Shown here piece after piece: positions 22,681 to 29,860 of a stretch of 30,385 nt of DNA (position 1 is its first letter; every line of letters starts with the position of its first letter). The notes under the pieces were generated by a model. The model did no database searches and was not told the DNA's origin. It saw only the letters and a program-made list of their open reading frames with translations. The position numbers and the translations under genes are program-made. The DNA comes from Streptomyces sp. NRRL F-5122. Its GTDB lineage: Bacteria > Actinomycetota > Actinomycetes > Streptomycetales > Streptomycetaceae. Location: positions 1-30,385 of the forward strand of contig NZ_LMWH01000276.1 of NCBI RefSeq assembly GCF_001507435.1, given 5' to 3'.

Positions 22681-24489
22681 ATGGGAGATGTCCGTTTTCA
22701 TACGGAACAGGAACACACCGCCCGGCCAGGGAACGGGGCGCGGCGGTCCGGCCGGGCTTCCCGGCGGGCCGCCGCGTTCGCCGTCTGGTACCTGCGGGCC
22801 GTCGCGTTCATCAACTTCCTCTCCGCCGTGTGGGTCTCGCTCGGGCAGGACGTGCGACGGCACAACCAGGAGAACCTCTTCACTCCGTACCTGCTGACCG
22901 CGGGTTTCGCCTCCGGCGCGTTCACGTTGTTCCTCGCCGTCACCATGCGGCGCCGCAAGCGGGCCGCATGGATCCTCAACCTCGTGCTCAGCGGACCGTT
23001 CCTGGTGCTGTTCGCCTTCGCCATGGTCTTCCCGGAGATCAGGCAGTACGCACAGAACTGGGTCTCCCTGGTGCTCACCGCCGCCTTCGTGGGCTCGCTG
23101 CTGACGGGGCGCCGGGAGTTCTACGCCAAGGGCGACCGCGCCAACCCGCGGCTCGCCGCCGTCGTGGCCGTCGGCGGCCTGCTCGCCTCCTCCCTGCTGG
23201 CCGCCCTCCTCGTGACCGTCACCAACACCGCGCAGGACGCCGGGCGTTCGACCTTCGCGGAACGCTGGCGCTACGGCACCCTCCGGCTCGTCTCGGTCGC
23301 CGGGGACAGGGCGCACCACCCGGGCATCGCCACGCCCAACTGGGTCGACATCGCCATCAACGTCTTCAGCACGCTGCTGGTCCTCGCCGTCCTGTACGCC
23401 GCCTTCCGCTCCCGGCGCGCCGTCGACCCGATCAGCGAGGACGACGAGAAGAGGCTGTGGGCGCTGCTCGAACGGCACGGCGACCGGGACTCGCTCGGGT
23501 ACTTCGCACTGCGCCGGGACAAGAGCGTGATCTGGTCGCCCACCGGCAAGGCGGCGGTCGCCTACCGCGTCGTCGGCGGGGTGTCGCTCGCCTCAGGCGA
23601 CCCGCTCGGCGACCCGGAGGCCTGGCCCGGCGCCATCGAACCCTGGCTCGCCGAGGCGCGCGCGCACGGCTGGATCCCCGCAGTGATGGGCGCGAGCGAG
23701 GAGGCCGGGACCGTGTACACACGGCACGGGCTGGACGCACTCGAACTCGGTGACGAAGCCGTCGTGGATGTGGCCGAGTTCACCCTCGAAGGACGCGCCA
23801 TGCGGACCGTCCGCCAGGCCTACAACCGGGTGAAGCGCGCCGGGTACACGGTGCGCGTCCGGCGCCACGCGGACATTCCCTCCGACGAGATGGAGTTCCT
23901 CGTCCGGAAGGCCGACGACTGGCGTGACGGGGCCACCGAGCGCGGGTTCAGCATGGCGCTGGGACGGCTCGGCGACCCCCGGGACGGGCAGTGCGTGATG
24001 CTCGAGTGCAGGGACGGCCGCGCCGGCGAAGGGGACGGGGAGCTGCGGGCGCTGCTGTCCTTCGTGCCGTGGGGGCCGCACGGCCTCTCGCTCGACCTCA
24101 TGCGGCGCGACCGGGACTCCGAGAACGGGCTCATGGAGTTCTTGGTCCTCGAACTGCTGCGGCGCGCATCGGAGATCGGGGTCACCCAGGTGTCGCTCAA
24201 CTTCGCCATGTTCCGCTCCGTCTTCGAACGTGGTGCCCGCCTCGGCGCCGGACCGGTGCTGCGGCTGTGGCGCTCCCTGCTCAGCTTCTTCTCGCGCTGG
24301 TGGCAGATCGAGTCGCTGTACCGGGCCAACGCCAAGTACCGGCCCATCTGGGAGCCGCGGTTCCTGCTCTTCGAGAAGAGCGCGGACCTGCTGCGCATCG
24401 GCGTCGCCTCGGCGCGCGCCGAAGGATTCCTGGAGGCTCCGGGACTGCCGAAGTGGCTCCACCGCAAGCACCTGCAGTCGTACAGATGA
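22681..24489 (+). CDS. MprF-like aminoacyl-phosphatidylglycerol synthase (DUF2156)
   Basis: The 602-residue protein joins a helix bundle to a cytoplasmic catalytic domain, as in MprF and the N-terminal half of mycobacterial LysX. About six membrane helices lie near residues 31-53, 70-88, 97-117, 127-143, 158-180 and 223-243. The domain from about 255 to the end is DUF2156-like, with GYFALRRDKSVIWSP, VVGGVSLASGDPLGDP, the basic AYNRVKRAGYTV, SLNFAMFRSVFERG, and YRANAKYRPIWEPRFLLF. Such enzymes move an amino acid (often Lys) from tRNA to phosphatidylglycerol, lowering surface charge and raising resistance to cationic peptides. The membrane part is shorter than full MprF flippases, so lipid export may need another protein. 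There is no lysyl-tRNA synthetase domain. A rhomboid-like gene follows after 28 bp, probably in the same transcript. The donor amino acid is unknown. Confidence 0.87.
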   Translation: MGDVRFHTEQEHTARPGNGARRSGRASRRAAAFAVWYLRAVAFINFLSAVWVSLGQDVRRHNQENLFTPYLLTAGFASGAFTLFLAVTMRRRKRAAWILNLVLSGPFLVLFAFAMVFPEIRQYAQNWVSLVLTAAFVGSLLTGRREFYAKGDRANPRLAAVVAVGGLLASSLLAALLVTVTNTAQDAGRSTFAERWRYGTLRLVSVAGDRAHHPGIATPNWVDIAINVFSTLLVLAVLYAAFRSRRAVDPISEDDEKRLWALLERHGDRDSLGYFALRRDKSVIWSPTGKAAVAYRVVGGVSLASGDPLGDPEAWPGAIEPWLAEARAHGWIPAVMGASEEAGTVYTRHGLDALELGDEAVVDVAEFTLEGRAMRTVRQAYNRVKRAGYTVRVRRHADIPSDEMEFLVRKADDWRDGATERGFSMALGRLGDPRDGQCVMLECRDGRAGEGDGELRALLSFVPWGPHGLSLDLMRRDRDSENGLMEFLVLELLRRASEIGVTQVSLNFAMFRSVFERGARLGAGPVLRLWRSLLSFFSRWWQIESLYRANAKYRPIWEPRFLLFEKSADLLRIGVASARAEGFLEAPGLPKWLHRKHLQSYR

Positions 24490-24517
24490 GGAGCGCCGGA
24501 CCGATGAGGACCACGGG

Positions 24518-25219
24518 ATGAGCACCCTCGCCCGTCTGGCGCATGCCGAATGGGGGCTGCCGTACGCCGTCACGCGCCGGGCACTCGCCGGGCGCGCCTG
24601 GCGTGCGGTCCCGATGACGCTGGCAGCGGTGTGTCTGACGTCCCTCCTGCAGTTCGTGCAGAACCAGTCGTGGGGCTTCGGATTCGTCGCGACCGTCGGC
24701 GCGGTGCGGGCCGAGGAGCCGCTGTGGCTGTCACTGCTGCGCACCCCCTCCTCCCTCTTCGTCCCGGCCCTGGACCTGCCGGTGTGGGGGGCGCTCCTGC
24801 AGATCCTCTGTGTGTTCGGTGTCGCCGAGATCTGCCTGGGCTGGTGGCGCACGCTCGTCATCGCGTACATCGCCACCCTGGCCGGGACGCTGTACGCCCG
24901 GGTGGGCATCGCCCTCGGCCCGCATCACCCGCTCGGGCTCCCTGCGTCGGACGCGCGGGTCGTCGACACGGGGCCGTCGGCCGCGGTGATCGGACTCGCC
25001 CTGTTCCTGTGCTGGAGGTACCGCGCACACCTCACGGGAGGCCTGGTGATCGGGGCGATGACCGCGGAGCTCGCGCTGAAGCAGAACCTCGCGGGCAAGG
25101 AGCACATCGCCGCGATCGCCGGGGTGCTGATGGTCTGCGGGATGTCGGCACTGCGTCAGGAACGGCGGTCGGCAGCCCGGCTCGGCTGCGGGTCGGGCCT
25201 GCCCCCGATCCAGTCCTGA
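24518..25219 (+). CDS. Rhomboid-like integral membrane protein
   Basis: The 233-residue protein has about six hydrophobic helices. The segment DTGPSAAVIGL (150-160) resembles the rhomboid GxSx active site with Ser154, and His196 in GKEHIAAIAGVLM is placed like the catalytic histidine in a later helix. It fits the actinobacterial rhomboid-like families rather than classic GlpG, and lacks an obvious GASG. It may be an intramembrane protease, or an inactive relative. The start at ATG 24518 has GAGGA seven bases upstream. It follows the aminoacyl-PG synthase by 28 bp in the same direction, suggesting a functional pair. Its last 64 bases overlap the 3' end of the convergent membrane-protein gene. 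Confidence 0.75.
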   Translation: MSTLARLAHAEWGLPYAVTRRALAGRAWRAVPMTLAAVCLTSLLQFVQNQSWGFGFVATVGAVRAEEPLWLSLLRTPSSLFVPALDLPVWGALLQILCVFGVAEICLGWWRTLVIAYIATLAGTLYARVGIALGPHHPLGLPASDARVVDTGPSAAVIGLALFLCWRYRAHLTGGLVIGAMTAELALKQNLAGKEHIAAIAGVLMVCGMSALRQERRSAARLGCGSGLPPIQS

Positions 25220-25920
25220 AATCTGCGGCCGAGCCCGGCCCAGCGGCGATCGTGCCGGTAGGCCCGCAGACCGGCCCGGGCGCGGGTGCGCGGGCGGCGG
25301 CGGTAGAAGCGGCGCGCCCAGGGCGAGGCGGGGCGGGCCAGACGGACCGCGCCGACCAGGGCGACCACGGGCACGATCACACCGAAGAGCGCTGTGCGGG
25401 CCTTGCCCTTGCTCAGGGCCAGCAGCGAGAACACGAAGTTCAACACGACGCTCGCGATCACGGTGCCCCGGTCCTGCAGTTCGTCCGCGGAGAGGTCGTC
25501 GACGCCGAACGGCGAGAACCCGGCGAGGACCAGGCCCACCATGGCCGCCGTGACCACGACGACCTCGACGCTCTTGCGGCCCTGCTCGCTCCAGTACACG
25601 TCCGCCAGGTGGAGGATGAGGGCGAACTCGTCCAGGACGAGGCCGGCCCCCACGCCGAAGACGACCGCGAAGACGCCGGAGCCGAGGCCCTGACGGCTGG
25701 CGAGCGCGCCGAAACCGCCCACGACGGTCAGCACGACTCCGGGCACGACGTGGTGGATGTGCACCCCGCCCGATTCGACGTTGCGGAAGGGACCCTTGCC
25801 GGCCCGGATGAGGCGGGTGACGGAACGGGTGACCACAAAGGTCAGCACGAAGGCGCCGAGCGCGAGCAGCAGGGGGAGTTTGCCCGGCTCCACGATGTTG
25901 CGCTCCAGCCAGTGACCCAT
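25156..25920 (-). CDS. Multi-pass membrane protein of unknown function with His-rich motif
   Basis: The 254-residue protein starts MGHWLERNIVEPGKLP and has about five to six hydrophobic helices, then a basic tail (FYRRRPRTRARAGLRAYRHDRR) and a final QDWIGGRPDP segment. Two polar patches stand out in hydrophobic surroundings: GGVHIHHVVPGV near residues 52-63 and LDEFALILHLADVYW near 96-110. The His, Asp and Glu residues could form a metal or catalytic site between helices. I do not recognise the family by name, though I believe similar proteins occur in other actinobacteria. ATG 25920 lacks a ribosome site; the in-frame codon at 25968 is a less likely start. It is divergent from cobS by 86 bp. 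Confidence 0.75.
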   Translation of the reverse strand: MGHWLERNIVEPGKLPLLLALGAFVLTFVVTRSVTRLIRAGKGPFRNVESGGVHIHHVVPGVVLTVVGGFGALASRQGLGSGVFAVVFGVGAGLVLDEFALILHLADVYWSEQGRKSVEVVVVTAAMVGLVLAGFSPFGVDDLSADELQDRGTVIASVVLNFVFSLLALSKGKARTALFGVIVPVVALVGAVRLARPASPWARRFYRRRPRTRARAGLRAYRHDRRWAGLGRRFQDWIGGRPDPQPSRAADRRS

Positions 25921-25994
25921 GTGTGCAGTCTGCCGGGGGTGGGGTGCCCGTGCCCGCTCGCGGGGCACCAGCGGGTGACGCGGGAGGCCCCGGC

Positions 25995-26000
25995 TAGTCT
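25995..26000 (+). promoter_or_regulatory. Leaderless-type -10 box for cobS
   Basis: TAGTCT (25995-26000) is followed by six bases and GTG 26007, with no Shine-Dalgarno sequence. It supports independent, leaderless transcription of cobS. Confidence 0.5.
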
Positions 26001-26006
26001 GCCGCC

Positions 26007-26789
26007 GTGATCAGGATCCCGCCGCTTCACGGTCTGCGCTTCGCCTTCGGCACCCTCACGGTGCTCCCGGTCCCGGTGACGCGCTGGGACCGGGGCGCGG
26101 GGCGCGCCGGGATGCTGTGCGCGCCGCTGGCCGGAGTCGTGGTCGGAGGGATCGCCGGGCTGCTCGGCGCCGCGGCTCTTGTGGCGGGGGCCGGTCCCCT
26201 GCTCGCCGCCGTCTGCGCCGCCGCCGTCCCGGCCGTGCTCACCCGGGGACTGCACCTCGACGGGCTCGCCGACACGGCCGACGGGCTCGGCAGCGGCAAG
26301 CCCGCGGCGGAGGCGCTGCGGATCATGAAGCAGTCGGACATCGGGCCGTTCGGTGTGATCACGCTGGTCCTCGTGCTGCTCGCTCAGGTGGCCGCGCTCG
26401 CCGAGGCGTACGGCGGCTCCTGGGAGCGGGGCGCGCTGGCCGCCGCCGTCTCCGCGACTGCTGCCCGACTGGCCCTCACGCTGGCCGCGCGCCGCGGGAT
26501 ACCGGCCGCCCGGCCGGAGGGACTGGGGGCCGCGGTGGCCGGCGTGGTCCCGGTCCGCGGGGCGCTGGCGGTGGCCGTGGCCGTCACCGGGGCCGCGGCC
26601 GCGGGGGGCGCGCTGTCCGCGACGTACGGCGCCGTCCGTGCTGCGGCCGCGGTGGTGGTCGCCGCCGCCGCCGCGGAGTTGCTGCTGCGGCACTGCATCC
26701 GCCGCTTCGGCGGGGTCACGGGCGATGTGTTCGGCGGTCTCGCGGAGACCGCGGGGACGGCCGCGCTGGTGGTGCTGTCGCTCGGTTGA
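26007..26789 (+). CDS. cobS: Cobalamin synthase (adenosylcobinamide-GDP ribazoletransferase)
   Basis: CobS joins adenosylcobinamide-GDP to alpha-ribazole (phosphate), completing the cobalamin nucleotide loop in the membrane. The 260-residue protein is hydrophobic throughout, with several helices. It shows the family start GLRFAFGTLTVLPVPV, the metal-binding GLHLDGLADTADGLGSG near residues 81-97, DIGPFGVI at 111-118, and the late RRFGGVTGDVFGGLAE. The Ala content is unusually high in the C-terminal half. It acts after CobU and CobT, which lie upstream in the window. It is divergent from the His-motif membrane protein gene. Confidence 0.94.
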   Translation: MIRIPPLHGLRFAFGTLTVLPVPVTRWDRGAGRAGMLCAPLAGVVVGGIAGLLGAAALVAGAGPLLAAVCAAAVPAVLTRGLHLDGLADTADGLGSGKPAAEALRIMKQSDIGPFGVITLVLVLLAQVAALAEAYGGSWERGALAAAVSATAARLALTLAARRGIPAARPEGLGAAVAGVVPVRGALAVAVAVTGAAAAGGALSATYGAVRAAAAVVVAAAAAELLLRHCIRRFGGVTGDVFGGLAETAGTAALVVLSLG

Positions 26790-26856
26790 CGCCTGTCGTC
26801 CGGATCGGATCGGCTGGGAGAGACTGCGCCTTCGGTCGACGCTGCCATGATCCAAA

Positions 26857-26887
26857 CGGCGGGCCCGGAGGCTGCGCCCGGACGCCG
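26857..26887. terminator. Weak hairpin between cobS and the GH114-like gene
   Basis: CGGC (26857-26860) and GCCG (26884-26887) enclose GGGC/GCCC pairing with a bulge. It lies in the 118-bp gap between the two convergent genes. The stem is imperfect, so terminator function is doubtful. Confidence 0.3.
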
Positions 26888-26907
26888 GCAGTGACCGCCG
26901 CACGGGC

Positions 26908-27693
26908 TCAGCAGGGTCGGCGCCAGGCGTCCAGATCGTACTTCTTGAGCATCGAACTCAGCTTCAGACGGCGGGCCTTGGCGCAGAAGCGGCTGGTCGG
27001 CAGTTCGTACTCCACGTGGAAGACGGCCTTCCCTGCGGCGATGAACGGCTTCAGCCGTTCGCACTCGTCGTACTGGGCGCACTGCTCGTCGACCGCGAAG
27101 TCGAAGTCCCCCACCAGCAGTGGGATCTGGCCGAGGTCGTTCTTGAGGCCGACGGCCATCCCCCGCTCATGGGCCAGCCTCGCCACGAGACGGTTGTAGC
27201 GGAGCTGGTCCGCGGCCTTCAGCGGGAAGCCGGTGTTGTTGCGGTAGCCGTCCATGTTGTCGGGCTCCACGGCGTCGAAGCCCTTCCGACGGCACATGTC
27301 GAGGCGGTCCGCCATGAGGGGTTCGAGGACATCGGTGCGGCGGATGTCCAGCCAGCGCTCCCCCTGCCAGCCGTTGCCACGGCCCAGCACGGACTTCGGG
27401 AACCTCTTCGCGTCCGGGCGGAACTCCTCCCAGGCGCCGGTGGACAGATAGCAGATCACCTTGCGGCCCTCGCGGTGCAGCGCGGTGACGGCCGCCTTCC
27501 CGTGGTCGAAGCCGTCGATGTCGTAGACCGGGACGTCGACGGAGGTGTCCAGGCGCCCGCTGAGCTGCCACTGCCAGGCGACTCCGGGGCGCGGCTGCCA
27601 GCGGGCGCGGGCGGGCTCCTTGTGCTCCTCGGCGGCGGTGGAGCATCCGGCGAGCAGCAGGAGCAGGGCGGCGAGGAGGACCGGGCGCTTCAC
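26908..27693 (-). CDS. GH114-like secreted lipoprotein (endo-alpha-1,4-polygalactosaminidase family)
   Basis: The 261-residue protein has a lipoprotein signal, VKRPVLLAALLLLLAGC, with Cys17 as the lipidated residue. The mature part is a TIM-barrel of the GH114 type: WQWQLSG (41-46), VYDIDGFD (56-63), VICYLSTGAWEEFRPD (79-94), GFDAVEPDNMDGY (138-150), LKNDLGQ (183-189), AVDEQC and FHVEYE. The family is known for hydrolysing alpha-1,4-galactosaminoglycan; the substrate here is not established. GTG 27693 is set by the lipobox and a GGAG nine bases upstream. The longer frame above it reads as non-protein sequence. It is divergent from pepA and convergent with cobS. Confidence 0.85.
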   Translation of the reverse strand: MKRPVLLAALLLLLAGCSTAAEEHKEPARARWQPRPGVAWQWQLSGRLDTSVDVPVYDIDGFDHGKAAVTALHREGRKVICYLSTGAWEEFRPDAKRFPKSVLGRGNGWQGERWLDIRRTDVLEPLMADRLDMCRRKGFDAVEPDNMDGYRNNTGFPLKAADQLRYNRLVARLAHERGMAVGLKNDLGQIPLLVGDFDFAVDEQCAQYDECERLKPFIAAGKAVFHVEYELPTSRFCAKARRLKLSSMLKKYDLDAWRRPC

Positions 27694-28028
27694 GGGGGCG
27701 GGCTCCAGGCGGTGCGGCGACGTGTCCCAAGGATGATCCCGGAACCGGGGACCGCGCGGTCGACCGGGTGTCCGCGCTGCGCGCCCGCCGGAGCGGCGCC
27801 GGCGGGACCCGTACGTCGGAAGTGACCGGGGCACCGTGCAGCCCTTCGCCACGGTGCGACGAACAACCGCGGGCGCGAGCGAAACCGGCCACCGAGCGTA
27901 GGCTCGTGCCGGGTGTTTCCCAGCCCAGGTGAAGACCGCACGTACTGAGCAATCTAGGGTCGTCCCGGGCCGGTCGACCCCAATCCGTTCGGCCACCGAA
28001 ACTCAATCGGAAGCGAGATTTCACCACC
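27694..28028. other. 335-bp divergent intergenic region before pepA
   Basis: I see no gene here. An 8-bp stem, CCCGCCGG/CCGGCGGG (27784-27806), lies in the presumed leader of the GH114-like gene. A minus-strand TACGCT box (27900 to 27895) and a plus-strand candidate promoter at 27932-27960 are the only promoter-like elements noticed. Confidence 0.55.
27932..27960 (+). promoter_or_regulatory. Candidate pepA promoter
   Basis: AAGACC (27932-27937) and TAGGGT (27955-27960) are spaced by 17 bp, giving a leader of about 60 nt before GTG 28029. The -10 box is good and the -35 box is partial. Confidence 0.4.
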
Positions 28029-29558
28029 GTGACTGCTCTCACACTCAGCACCGCCGCGGTAGCCGGCCAGCGGGCCGACGCGATCGTGGTCGGTGTCGCG
28101 AAGGGCGCCGAGGGCCCGGTCGTCGCACCGGGCGCCGAAACCGTGGACCAGGCGTACGACGGCAGACTCGCCGCCACCCTGCAGACCCTGGGCGCCTCGG
28201 GCGTCGAGGGCGAGGTGACGAAGCTGCCCGCGCCCTCCGGCTTCAAGGCGCCCGTCGTGGTGGCGGTGGGCCTCGGTGCCGAGCCCGAGAAGGACGGGGC
28301 GTACTCCGCCGAGTCGCTGCGCCGCGCCGCGGGCTCCGCGGCCCGCGCCCTCGCCGGTTCCAAGAAGGCCGTCTTCGCGCTGCCCGTCGCGGACGCCGCG
28401 GACCTCGGCGCCGTCGCCGAGGGCGCCCTGCTCGGCGCGTATTCGTTCGACACCTACAAGGAGAACGGCAAGAACGCCAAGGGCGGGAAGAACGGCAAGG
28501 CTCCGCTCGGCGAGGTCGCCCTGCTCGGCGGCAAGCCGCGCGACAAGGCGCACAAGGCGGCCGTCGACCGTGCCGTCGCCGTCGCCGAGGAGCTCAACCG
28601 GGCCCGCGACCTGATCAACACCCCGCCGAACGACCTGAACCCGGCCGCCTTCGCGGACATCGCCCAGAGCGCCGCCAAGGAGCACGGCCTCAAGGTGCAG
28701 GTGCTCGACGAGAAGGCGCTGACCAAGGGCGGCTACGGCGGCATCCTCGGAGTCGGCGCGGGCTCGGCCTCCGCTCCCCGCCTGGTGAAGCTGTCGTACA
28801 CGAACTCCAAGGCGGACAAGCACCTGGCCTTCGTCGGCAAGGGCATCACCTACGACTCGGGCGGCATCTCCCTCAAGCCGGCCGGCCACAACGAGACCAT
28901 GAAGTGCGACATGAGCGGCGCGGCGGCGGTCTTCGCCGCGGTCGTGGCGGCCGCCCGGCTCGGTCTCGAGGTCAACGTCACCGGCTGGCTCGCCCTCGCC
29001 GAGAACATGCCGTCCGGTTCCGCCACCCGCCCGGGCGACGTGCTGCGCATGTACAGCGGCAAGACCGTCGAGGTCCTCAACACGGACGCGGAGGGCCGGC
29101 TCGTCCTCGCCGACGCGCTGTGGGCGGCCTCGCAGGAGAACCCGGACGCGATCGTGGACGTCGCGACCCTGACCGGCGCGATGATGCTCGCGCTCGGCAG
29201 CCGCACCTTCGGGATCATGTCGAACGACGACGACTTCCGCACCGCGGTGCACGAGACCGCCCAGGAGGTCGGCGAGGAGGCCTGGCCCATGCCGCTCCCC
29301 GAGCACCTGCGCAAGGGCATGGACTCCCCCACGGCCGACATCGCCAACATGGGTGAGCGGATGGGCGGCGGCCTGGTGGCCGGCCTGTTCCTGAAGGAGT
29401 TCGTCGGCGAGGGCATCACCTGGGCCCACCTCGACATCGCCGGCCCCGCCTTCAACGAGCAGGGTCCCTTCGGCTACACCCCCAAGGGCGGCACGGGCTC
29501 GGCCGTGCGCACCCTGGTCCGGCTCGCGGAGCAGACGGCTGCGGGCGACCTCGGCTGA
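28029..29558 (+). CDS. pepA: Leucyl aminopeptidase (M17 family)
   Basis: This cytoplasmic metallo-exopeptidase removes N-terminal residues, preferring Leu, and typically forms hexamers with two metal ions per active site. The 509-residue protein shows GKGITYDSGGISLKP (from about residue 270), MKCDMSGAAAVF, and the family signature NTDAEGRL at 351-358. The N-terminal domain (1-165) is alanine-rich and less conserved. The length matches the family. It starts at GTG 28029 with only a weak ribosome site. A 16-bp hairpin terminator follows. In some bacteria PepA also binds DNA; nothing here shows that. Confidence 0.97.
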   Translation: MTALTLSTAAVAGQRADAIVVGVAKGAEGPVVAPGAETVDQAYDGRLAATLQTLGASGVEGEVTKLPAPSGFKAPVVVAVGLGAEPEKDGAYSAESLRRAAGSAARALAGSKKAVFALPVADAADLGAVAEGALLGAYSFDTYKENGKNAKGGKNGKAPLGEVALLGGKPRDKAHKAAVDRAVAVAEELNRARDLINTPPNDLNPAAFADIAQSAAKEHGLKVQVLDEKALTKGGYGGILGVGAGSASAPRLVKLSYTNSKADKHLAFVGKGITYDSGGISLKPAGHNETMKCDMSGAAAVFAAVVAAARLGLEVNVTGWLALAENMPSGSATRPGDVLRMYSGKTVEVLNTDAEGRLVLADALWAASQENPDAIVDVATLTGAMMLALGSRTFGIMSNDDDFRTAVHETAQEVGEEAWPMPLPEHLRKGMDSPTADIANMGERMGGGLVAGLFLKEFVGEGITWAHLDIAGPAFNEQGPFGYTPKGGTGSAVRTLVRLAEQTAAGDLG

Positions 29559-29860
29559 CGTCGCACGTACCCGTGAGGGCGGCCCCGGAGCTCGAGTCGA
29601 GTCCGGGGCCGCCCTCATGGGCGCCGCCCCGTTACGCCCTCGACGAAATCCGCCCGGGGCTGCGCCGCCACGACCTCCGGACGTGACGGATCAGACGTCG
29701 CACACCCGGGCCCGGCGCCACCACGGCCGCCGACAAGTGCGAAGATGGGCCACGGCAGGACAGGGCCCCCACCGAAGGGCCGAAGCTTCAGCGGCCGGAC
29801 ACCAGCCGCCTGCCGGTCACCGACGACCGGCGCACGGCGCACATGCATGGAGGACGTGAC
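29559..29860. other. 302-bp intergenic region between pepA and lpdA
   Basis: The first part holds the pepA terminator hairpin (29574-29617). From 29618 to 29848 I see no gene and no clear promoter boxes. The lpdA ribosome site GGAGG is at 29849-29853. Confidence 0.55.
29574..29617 (+). terminator. pepA terminator
   Basis: TGAGGGCGGCCCCGGA (29574-29589) pairs perfectly with its complement at 29602-29617, a 16-bp stem. The 12-nt loop contains CTCGAGTCGAG, which can pair further. It begins 16 bp after the pepA stop. Confidence 0.85.

Noticed and set aside
27694..27996. N-terminal extension of the GH114-like protein
   Set aside because: It would place about 100 basic residues before a clear lipoprotein signal peptide.
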